The translations under genes and the position numbers were made by a program. A DNA stretch of 64,000 bases. Origin: Trileptium ribeirensis. Taxonomy: Eukaryota; Nematoda; Enoplea; Enoplida; Thoracostomopsidae. The stretch spans positions 1-64,000 of the forward strand of contig JASANE010003641.1 in NCBI GenBank assembly GCA_030248225.1, read 5' to 3'. The notes below the pieces were generated by a model that was given only the letters and a program-made list of their open reading frames with translations, searched no databases and was not told where the DNA came from. Position 1 is the stretch's first letter; each line of letters starts with the position of its first letter. Shown one piece after another: positions 40,601 through 52,600 of this stretch.

Positions 40601-43600
40601 TATACAGACAATTCTTGACGACCTGTGCGCCATACGTAACCAAATAACTGAAGACAGACTATATTGCAGAAATCGGGTTCATTGAAACTAAACTCGTCCA
40701 AACCCGATAAAATGGCAAGAAATATGCACGCTGGACTCTAGATAACCAAATCACTGTAATCAGGCTTCAGAAATACCACTATATAGACTATTCTTGATGC
40801 TTTGGACGAAATACATAATCAAAAAAATGAAATCTTACCGCATTTTGAAAACTTTGTTTTACCTTAAAACCCTATAAAGCATATTAGAAGGTATAATATA
40901 GTCAAGTTGGGTTCTAGGTAACAAATCCATCGTGTGATGCTTGTTTGGTATTCTAACATATACTCATTTCACGGTAAAAACACGCAACAGCATGCCAAAA
41001 ATTGAAAAATCGTTATTTTTGGCAAAGGGACAACGACCCATATTCGGGCCCATATCGGCCCAGAAAGTGGTCCCACAAAAAAGTCGTGGTAAGCAAAGTT
41101 GTAGATCTCGATGCTGATTCTGGCATAACCTGTGTCGCGAGATGTAGGGTGCGAAAGACTTGTACCCGTATGGCCAAATTTGGCAAAAAACCATAAAAAA
41201 CTTTTTTACTATTTTTACCCTGAAGATGGTGACGGAGCCGATCGTGTTCAACTAAAGGGCGCAACCTGATCACGTTTGCTATCGAATAAAAAATTGTCGA
41301 AATCCGTCCACCCGAAAATGAGTTATGAATGACAGAAACAGACAAAAGAAATTTTCGAGATTTTCCCCTAACGCTATAAGCAGAAACTCCGCTCACTTCG
41401 CTAGCTCCGCTTTAATTACTGCAGGTAAATCTGATAGTAAAGGTGCTAAATTACTGTTCTTCCATAGCAACACCTATACTCACCTGCGTTTGCATTTGCA
41501 TATATATCTGCAGCCAAGGCTGACCTAGGTGAACTTTCTCATACTTATAATGCTGCAGTGTCTATTTCAATGAGCTTGAGAGGCTTAGGCATATCCGCTT
41601 GCAAATAATCTCACTCGTTAAAATACCAGCAATGGCAAATCGTACTAACAAGAAAAACAGAGCCACAGATACTATCTTTCTAAATTCTGTCGTTGGAATG
41701 GCTTTGAACCGATATACATATTGTCAATTTGTATTCCAAAACATTTCTACTACCTTAAAGGCCAACAAATGATTCAAACTAAAAATAGTCATAGTTCGGC
41801 TGTTTTGGATTCCCAAACTAAGCTTTTTGGTTGTTTCGAAGTCCAGGTATGCTTCATTATGCCATATATATATATTGTATTGACGGCGTGCTTGTATTGT
41901 ATGATGCCTTTCAAAATCATGGTACATTTATTTCTGAATTCGATAATAAAAACAGGAAACTTTTAAAATTTTCCAATCCAACTTTTAAGAAAAGTTTAGG
42001 CGTCAGCACTGTTTTAGAACGATGTATAAGGACTATAGGTCAGAGATTTATGGAACTTCTTATTCTTTAGACATATTTACCAACCGCTTAACCTATTGGG
42101 CCATTGTAGACCTAGCATAAATGATCTTAGCATATTGGCTCATTCTTTCATATGCTATGAAACATATAAAACGGTAAAGTTGACTATTTTTGCTTTTAAA
42201 TTAGAGCATTTTGCCACCTTCGACATGCCAAAGGGACGACAAAATTCGCATCAAAATATTCATAACATCCAAATCAACGACGAACATATCTTATAAATCC
42301 ATAATTTATTCCTAATTAGAATCAAAACCAGGTTCTCAGTATGCTACTCAAAACGAGAGATCCAACGAAAAATTGGCGACGCCGCCTTAAGACGACCTCT
42401 TTTACTCAAAAATGGGGAGGCCCCAGTAAACCCCTCTCCCAACCTCTTGTTGCACCGCTGAATTAAGTTGAAAAACTGGAAATATTGCCAATTTTGAAAA
42501 TACTATAAAAACAAGATATTTATGTCTGCTTTTGATTCATATTTTTGTTAAAGTTTTTATGCTAACTCTGGAAACAGCAGCATACTGTAAAGAAATTTAT
42601 ATAAAATTTTACAATAATAAAACATCAAATACGTAGACACACCTTCTTTGTTGTAGCCAAGTTGAGTGTTGCATTTTGCGGAGCTTTTAATTGTTTCCAT
42701 TTTCGTCGAAATCTCTTCAGCCCATTGCACTTGCAACACGTAATATTCATCGTCGGTCATCACTCCCATTTCAGCAGCCGCAATATCCAAATGAGTAAGT
42801 ATGTGCGTAAACGACGGACGATTACGAGGTTTGTCGCTCCAGCATTGCTAGAGTAGGAATTATACACTCTAGTGTGACTGCGTATAGCAGAATAAAAACA
42901 TGTAACTGTGTACAATGGCACGCAATGATATGAAGTTGAATCTCTCATACGGGCACAACTGCATTATAGAGTACCAAAGCCGATATATGCCCTATCGAAA
43001 CCGAAAACTGCAATAATTTCAAACTTGTGTAATCGTTGCTATTAAGAGCTTCTCTTTTGATTTGCATGCAATCTTGGAAACATCGTATTTTGTATAATGT
43101 AGGGGAAAATGCATATTGCCGTATTATAACTGAACTACAAAAGTGCTATGAAAATATACGATGAATTCTCTACCGCCTAAACACACATCACATCGCAATC
43201 AATGTTTTTCATCATTTATATTAGAAAGTGAAAATTTCGGCTATATGCTAGGTTATATTCAGCTCTGTATCCGAGTTAAAGCACTATGATATTTGAAGAG
43301 CCAATTAACAGCTTAAAATCTGTCTGTGAATTACGTGTCGAAAGCCCATCGGCTTAGGGACAGTTTACGGTCAGCGGCGAGGGCGGATAAGCCGGCCGGG
43401 TGATAAATTATTGAATTTTTGAGAACTCAAAATTTTCCGTTTAACTAAAATTTCTCCTATTTTTTACGAATTCCACACCATTTTTTACCAATTTTTACCG
43501 TATTTTGTTAAAAGTTTCCGCACGCCCTGGGCAGGAGGAGTAAGGATTTATCGCCACACCTACTTCCCCTCCTTTCAACATCTATGGTCTTTAAGAACCG

Positions 43601-46600
43601 ATCCGAATCCGTGTATCGGCAATTGCTGAGAATATCTCTTAGGCTCTTTCTAACCCAACAAGCATAATTATACGAACAGAAATATGATACAGAGGTCAAG
43701 TAAAACAAGCTAAACATGGTTATGCTCTAAGAGCTGAAATTTTGGCGAATATTTAATTTGTAAACCATGAATCTTCAATCTTAAAGCTAGCCTCATACTG
43801 TTGCTTAATTGTTAAGCTACATGGGTCAATAAACAGAAAATCTTGTGGGAGCCTTTACTGAGTGGGTTTAAGTATATCGCAGTGTATATTAAAATTTGAA
43901 TTTTCCCGAATGCACTTCGATTTATTATTACTTTAATGACACTCACCAGGATAGCAGTCCTGTATCTCTGCTGTTATACAAATAAGAATCCAAGAAATTA
44001 TTATGGTATACCTGTACTATAATAGTATACTGTTTTTTATTTACAAATAGATTTCGGCACCTTTTCAGTCCCATCGATATGAACAACGATTAATATTTCT
44101 TCAGGAGCCTGGCACAAAAATCAATTATAAACACAAAATCCTGCTAACTTTCAGAAGAAGTTTGATCCCTTCTGGCGCTGTCTCTGGAATTGGAAGCAGA
44201 TAACTGTTCGATGCTACCGCCCAAAATATTGCCGAAGTGTCAACATTCGCATATGGTATTTGCTTTGTTAGCAATTCCCAAAGAATAATGCCGTACGACC
44301 AAACGTCGACTTTGCCCGAGCATGGCTCGTTCCGAATTACCTCCGGCGCCATCCAGGCAGCTGTCCCACAAAAGCTCATTTTCGTCGAGTTAACCTGTGA
44401 ATACGTTCGAGCTGTTCCAAAATCGGAAATTTTTAACACGTTATCCGTTGCAACGAGGACACTGAAATTGGAAAAGTTGAAAATTACCCATGTGTATAAC
44501 AATAACAACGGTACCAGAGACCGTACACGTGCAAAATTCAAATACCCACAGACTAAGCGAAGTTTTTAAGGCCAGTGGAGCTCGCAATTTGTAAAAGCAT
44601 ATTGATGGTATAGAAAGTTTATCACTGAACACTTTAAAATCATTATACTGTTAATCTTCATAATGGTAGACTCTTCGCTATCATCCTTCATTCCGAGTGC
44701 TGCACGACTGAGACCATGATGCATTTCCGCATAACACCTCTCTAACGCCCAAGCATAACTCGGAAGCTTTCCTTTAAATTCTAACAATGATCAGGTCTGC
44801 ATTTGAATGTTAACGAGTTTTTAAGTATAACTTTAATTTTGCAATATTTAATAAACGGGTTACATGATTAAGGGGCACATTTCACACGTTCATTTTAGAC
44901 GCAGATTTTTATGAATAACTCACTATCAATGACATTATTTGTAACAATAAATTACAAAACAAACTGTTATTCCACACAACTCTGTCGAAATTTACCTCGT
45001 GTTTGAAAGCACATCCGGTTTGCTTTTGGCATTAACGTAATTTTTGGGAGCAGTGTTTTACACCGCTAACTGACTTGCCACATAACGATAAACAAGCGGA
45101 TTTCCGTCGTTCATTATTTTATCGGAAAATAAAGAAATATAGTTGCGGCCAGAATTAGGTGCAACCGAGCGAGCACTCGCTCATTACCCGCGTACGAGTG
45201 CCCGCCCGTTGGCGGTTGACTACACCGGGTGGTCGCTCGTTACCCACTTGCATACGCGAGTGGCTGCACGTGGGTGGTTTAAGGTTGACTGACCCCGGGT
45301 GATCGCTCGAGGCTGCATGCGAGCGAGTCCTTGCTCGCGGGTGGACGCTCGTATTGTGCGTGATGGAGTGCTCACTCGACGGTAGACGCTGGTATTGTGT
45401 CCGATTTTGTTCAGAATTTGAAAATTGCAATCAATAAAAACAATATATAACGCAATAAAATGAAATAGTGCATAACATGATGAATATACAACATTGATTG
45501 ACGATAAAATCTCTAAGCTTGCTCAGAATCAATTCGCATATTATGTGCGCTCGATTTTAGTCGCGGGCGGCCACTCGCACACGACCACTCGCTCACTCTA
45601 ACTTTCATGCGAGCGGTTAGCCACGGCTGCTCGCTAGCAGCCGTACGCAAGCGGCTACACTCGTTCGCCTCTCGCTTGCTGTTGCCCGCTTCAATGTTGC
45701 ACTTCTTAATTTTGGCCGTAACTGTAAGTTACATTGCCGTAACAACGTCATTATACGACTAATTGCTAGTAAGTATGACTAGATTTTTATGTTTGTTCGA
45801 AATTAAATCGCGGCTGATCGTGCATCTCCGTGTTGTTATTAAATCTGCTATTCTCATATTAATAATGCCATTATTTTGATGCGATGTACAAACGTAAGGC
45901 TACAAAGAAATGTCACAAAAACTCAAAGGGCCGGCCATCTGTATCCTATTTGTAATCTTTAAATTGAAACACGTACTCTATCACGCCTAGACTGCAATGT
46001 ATGCATGTTATAAAATGTGTGAGTCCACTTGAAGTATGTACACCTGGGTTGTTCTTTTAAAACCGATCTATCGCACAAGTAGCGATTTTGCCTTATGTGG
46101 ACAGGATGTGCGCAAAAGCAACAAGTGGGAGCAGTTTGTGTTCAACATATTACTATTTAGCGTCGCCATTTATTGACCACGAACACTTGAAAACACTGCA
46201 ATACAGTTATGTGATCTTACATGTTATTTAATAATCACGAACAAAAGTCCATTCAGGAAATGTACGCGTTCGTAAATTGAGTTCACACGTCGTGCGAATA
46301 CCCATAGCAAAAATAGAACCTCAAATTTTTACACGATTAAGTGCAAGATTTCGACAAAAGAACAAATATGTTGTACGCACCTAAACTGGACTTACTTTTT
46401 TAACAATTTCAAAGCCAAAAATATCGATTTAGGTTAGGTTACGTCATTCAAGAAAGTTGTAGTGTTGACAAATTTTAAATTGATAAAACCGAAAAATTCA
46501 TTTTTGCCTTAAATGTTGCTGCCTAAATCCTGCACATTTTTCATAGTTCATTTTCGAGTAGTTAACATACATACTTTAATGGATGTCAGCATCGATACAC

Positions 46601-49600
46601 TGGGACTCCCTTTAAACCATACATGTAGACGCCCCGACGTATCAGTGGGTACCAGGCATCGGTGGGGGAGGGTTGTTTTCACGGGCGGAAGGGAGAGTAG
46701 AGGCCCCAGGGGAGGTAGTCGGGAGTGGAGGTGCTAAACAAAGTTGACAACCTCTCCGGTCCCACACCCCCCTAAAAACAATGTTTCCCCAATTTTTAGC
46801 AATTTTCACTAAAAATTTTCTAAAATTTTCTGGGCAAAGTCGACGGGGAGCCTCAGGGCCTCGGGAGGTAGTCCGAAGCTTCAGAGGTGGCGCTGTTAAC
46901 CCCTGCTTCGGTATATATTTCTAAGTAGTACAACTTAGTATCGATTAAAAGTTACAAATTACACTTAAAATAAAAAAATGTGGCTTAAAATGTGTCAATA
47001 AACAAACTGTGTTTATTCTATATAAATATGTCAATAAACAAACGTTTAAACTATGTCATTAAACAAACTTGAGGTTTAAAATTTCTCAAGCTGCAATGAC
47101 TTCGATGTCAAATGCCATGTTTTACAAGTTTTACAACACAGCCTTCAAGCAACCTCTGTCGCTTATCATTGAACCAGTTTTCTAATTGGTTTTATAGCTA
47201 CTCGCCTGGGCAACATTTCAAAATGTACCATTAACCCTTTAACTCCTACCTTTGTTCCATAACAAATTGCGTTTGAATGTGTTGTGCTAACTAAAATCGA
47301 CGAATACTGCACGATTGCATGCGTGACATTTTTGCTCTCTTTGCGAGGATCCGAGCAATAGCTGTGAGACGGCTCAATGATTAATAAATGTGACTCTCGC
47401 CCGAACCTTCGGAGTCCAGTAACTCGCGGCTACGAATAATTGTTCATCGATAATCCCAATGTAAATTAATTCATGAAGTAAAAGTTTAATTGTAAACAGC
47501 ATATATAAGCTAAAAGTAAATTACTTTGGTGATTTGAGATCGCGATGAATAATATTGTGCTGATGTAGGTACGCCATACCCGAAGCTATTTGATGGCACC
47601 AGTTAAGAAATTTTGCCGGTGGAACAAGCATTGCTTGGCTTTTGTTGTTCGTGTTATGAATTATATCAAATAGCTGTCCGTTAACGCAAAATTCCATTAT
47701 AATACAATAGCATGGGGACTGTGTACAAATACCTCTGAAACAAAAACAAAATATGATCGAAGCATTGTATGGACAAAATAAATAAACGTCGCTAACTAAT
47801 ACTCGTCCTATGAGTCAGATATGTTTCATGCAAAATTTGCGATAAACTAATCTAATGATTTACAGTTTAACACTATGAAAGCAGCTAATGCAAGCTAATG
47901 GACATGTCATGGATATTCGTCCCATTTTACTAACTTGTTGCATATAGCTTGGGAGACATTGATACTTTATATAATGATTAAAGTAAATCCTTTAGCATAC
48001 AGATATTTTAGCCTTAAGTATGCCAGGTAGCTATGTAGCATGGGCGCTATCAAAAACACTACATGTGACAAATATGATCATTCCACATGTACATTTACAA
48101 CAAACTGAGAGCTACACCTTCAGGTTGTGCGAAATCAAAAGCGATAGTCTAACACCGAACAAAAAGAACAAATGTCTAAAGCAAGAATTCAATACGTGCG
48201 ATGAACCAGACAGAAAATTTCGAATAGCACTATGATTAAATATTTTGATTCGTACCTAGCTGTGCTACCGTAGAAGTGCAATTTTTAAACACACAGTTAA
48301 CGGTGAGTAAACCGTAAGAAAACACAGTGTTGGGTCCCCGAAAAGAATTTGTATATCACAAACACAAATACATAAGTCAACAATTCATTATTTAACGGTG
48401 CATCGACTATATATTCCAAACAAAATGGCCAGTGGCGATGTTAAGATCAATTTCGAACCTAAGTGCATGACATTTGGAGGTTACGTCCGACGGTTTTAAA
48501 TGGAGGAATGAAACATGGCATGCCAAAAAATGCTCGGCTTTGAAGCATGCAGAATAGTCTTACAAATTATTATTCTAAATTATTAATCCGCCAAGAATTT
48601 GGAGACGTAACCGATATATTTTGCATCCTTTGTAAACTTTTGGAAACAGCTATGGGTTCACAGGTGCCATATATAAAGCTTTGTTATGTTCAGATATCAG
48701 CTGTTTGGTCACAAAAACAAGCGGTGCTGTTAACAAAAGATGAGATGAGAGAACATCAAACGAGAAGCTAATCCCAAGTTTTCACAGCTTTTTAATTAGG
48801 TTATCAAATACTCGCGGGAAAAAGCTGTAGAACCAAATAAGATGTTATGCCTATGTCCACATTACACGTTCTGCAAATCTATCCTTAAATCTCCGTCTGC
48901 CGACCGCAGAATTGTGCACTCACTAACTTCAACCCTTATAAAATTGCACTACGATATCAGATAAGAGTTGACCGTATTTCAACCCAGGCAACAATATATT
49001 TCGAACTAATAGCAGTACCTGCAAATAAGGTTGGACAACGGCCGGCTTTAAAGTAAACGGCAGTTAATAAAGAGACTGGTAAAATCTTGGGTCGATCGAC
49101 CGCCAATGGCCCAATGTCTGTCGACGGTCCAACGGCTGCCCGAAGGCTAACGCGCGGTTAACTGCAAGAAGCCTCTCCTACTCTGGTGCGGATTTAATTT
49201 GAGGTCAATCATTAAACATTATTTAATGATTATTTATTCTATGAAACATAATTTAATAATAAAACTTAAATATGACTTGATCATACTAGACGGTACAAAA
49301 TCTTATAATGTTGGATAATAGAAATTATATCAAATAATTTCGGTTTGCTAAATAAGCTGTTAACGTACGGACCACAGAACTTCCGACCGACGCGCATTAC
49401 GGCGGATCAACAGTTTTCAAGGTCGTTAAAGGCCGGAATTTCGTTGACAGACGGATGAGATAATTTTCACGGTTACAATGTCCGGCTCTCTAACGGCTGA
49501 CCGACGACTCTAATGGCCGTTGCCCAACACTACCTGCAAATACTGTTCAGCGTTTCACCAATGCGCCTGGTATACCACACGGTAGCAGTTAACAATAATA

Positions 49601-52600
49601 TTAACCTCTCGGTACATCAAACCGATACCATTCAACTTAGTTCGTCAATATGGTTCGAATGGTATATAAAATTATACGTTTATCGACGAAAAAATTAAGA
49701 AAATTTTGAACAGCAAGGGGAACCATTGGGAAACCAAAAACCGAAATATTTAAAGGTTTCGCCGAACTGAGTCGAATGGTACCAAAACTATCACTGTGTG
49801 TTCAAAATTGACCAAATTCGGGCTTGGGGAGGCTAAAGCATAAGACCTTAACATTGGACTTAAGACCCTAAAAACACAGATCTGATAGCTTCTTTTAATA
49901 TAAAATTCTCAAGAATTATTTATTAAAAATGCTTACTTGAACTTAACAATGTTATCGTGATTTAGCTTTCGTAAATGTTTGATGCTCGTTTCGGCGACTT
50001 CTTTCACTTTCTTAACAGCAACTTGCTCGCCATGCAAAACACCTTTGAACACGGCACCTTGCGAACCTGCGCCTACCCACTGTAGGTCGCTAATGTTTTC
50101 AAACGGTATTTCCCAATCGTCCGCCGTCGCTGAAACAATTCACCGAATTTCGAACGTGCCTGAACTGATATGTTCTCTACAATTGTGCTAATGGATTTTC
50201 ATAGTTGGACTTTTTAAATTGTCACCACTACAGTTCGCGTTTCACGACAGATATAACAGAGTTCTAGCCATTACTTTGAAAAACATATAATGCTGTTATA
50301 ATTCAGGCCGCTGCTACCAGTACGGTGGTACAAAATTGGTGATATACAGCGTACAAAGCTAAATCTATATACACACCACAGGTATGCAAATATATTTTCA
50401 TCAAAAACCATGTGCTGTGCAGTGTCATGGCCATTTGGAATTTGAGTACACATAACAGACACATCGTCCAAAAACCGAAGTGCTGCGCAACGGGAAACGT
50501 TGTTATGAACTCGAAACCAGTGGCTAGCTAGCCTTTGCTCAACAAACTGAGGGTTTCATACAACTCAACCCAGCTGAGGGTGTCATACATACATACTCAA
50601 CAAACTGACAGTTATATAAATTTTTGGCACTGCTTCGGAAGTGTGGGAAAATAAAGTTAGGAGAAATCATCTTCATAACCATTCTTTATAGTTTCTGGAT
50701 TCTCAATCATCTCTCAGCCCGAAAGGAGATCTATTCGAGATCAGGATCGAATTTTTATGTCCATATATGTTATGTGATGGATAACCTACGTATATGTACT
50801 ATTGGATGTACTTGGTGGGGCACGCTGAAAAATAACCGCTTCACATATATTCAATCTGTTCGTTTAAAATATTTATATCTTCTATTGTACGATTTTATCA
50901 CGGGTGACTATTATAATCTGTTGATCAGGTTACAATGTTGTACGTTATTCAGATTACACAAAAACTCACTTGATAACATCGCTTGATAACTTACCCCGAA
51001 ATTAATGTATTTTCCAGTGCTTTGCCGGGAATACAGTCAGTTTTCGTTATACACTGAAAGTGTGGCTGACGCCATTTATACTTTCTTGATCATACAACTG
51101 CCGGTCTAAAAGAGATTGTTCGAGTCTCCATAAGAAGCAGTCGCATAGCAGAGAGGACATTCCATTCTATGCTGCAATCCAAGACTACCGCGCTTAACAC
51201 AATAAATGCACATTTGATGAGTCTCCTTAGCGGCAAACTTTGATTGAAAATTTATTGAATGGATGCAAGATGAAGAAACAGAATCCAGCAATTAACTTTT
51301 CGAAACACTCCATTATTGCAATGTAGCTCATTAAGTGGAAAGACAATAAGATATCTTTAGCAGAACAGAACATTAACCTATAAACTTAAACAAACAGAAC
51401 TGCTATAAGATATAACAATCAATTCTTTGAACTAAAGTAGTGTTCGCAATACAACAGTGCTTCACCCTCAGCATTAGTATACGAAAACTAATGCAATATT
51501 TTTTGCAGACATTAGTTAAATTACACCTACATTTTGCGCCAACTTTTCTATGCAGCTCGGCAAGTTGTTGGTTTGTAACTGCCAACGAATTACCCGTATG
51601 ACAAGTGCTGGCGCTGCTTGTTTTCCACCAAAACGCGTTTATTACAGGCCCGAGACAGCCAAAAACACCAGTTATCCAACCACTTGACGCCGTTGACTCC
51701 GAAGGACTTTTTGTGGGTGTTACTCCACCTGATATTGGCGACAAGTCAGATTGAACGTTTCCTGACGGCGAAGGTTTACTCTGACATTGCTTTGTTATTG
51801 GTGTAACGGGCGCTGACTGAGTCTCCAGATCCATAACTCCGGCGGCTGCCTCAAGTTTTAGGATGCTAAAGTATAACCACATATAGACTTATATGAAACT
51901 ACTATGTGCAAGAGCTATATAGTTTTGGTCGCTTTATTACTTTTAGCTAAAATGTAGTCTAACTTTACAGCTTTGTAAAAACATTGCTATAGATGAGCAG
52001 CAGTTCTGGGGTTGTTCGAACTTCGTTCAAGGGTTAAACGTTACAAAAAGCAAACTGTTAATGGAGCACGACTGGAGCTTGTGCTCTATACTAAAGTTAC
52101 CTACACGAATAGCGAGTATTTCAATAATTCAGTTCAGTTTTAAAGTGCAGATCAAAGACCTGATGCGGAAAACTGCTAGAACAAAAGACCGGTGTTTGTG
52201 CTAGCATATTTACGTATATGTACGTTTATATTTTATTCGTTATGGATATTTGTTGTAAAGGTTTTCGTTTACCGCGTTGAAAAACTTTGACACAAAGTTA
52301 TACATCTGAGTACTAAGATAACAATCAGTTTGGTACTTGTTGTTACATCGAAACAGACCTGATTTGATAAAAATGTAACATTATTCCATAATTGTTACCA
52401 TATCCGTCAAAACTATCACGTTTGCCAACATGTTAGTTCAGGTCATAAGAAAGTGTTGAAATATGTGAAAGTTATGGAAGATGAAATGTTAACAATTGCG
52501 GACAACGTCGATGATTGCAAACACTGAAATTTATTTACTCCGGCAACAGTTGCGTCGTAAGCTCTTCAAAGGTGGAGGGGCCGTGAAAAAAGTGGAGGGG

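Noticed and set aside
44237..44569. 110-codon plus-strand frame across kinase exon 5
   Set aside because: Antisense to a highly conserved kinase exon.
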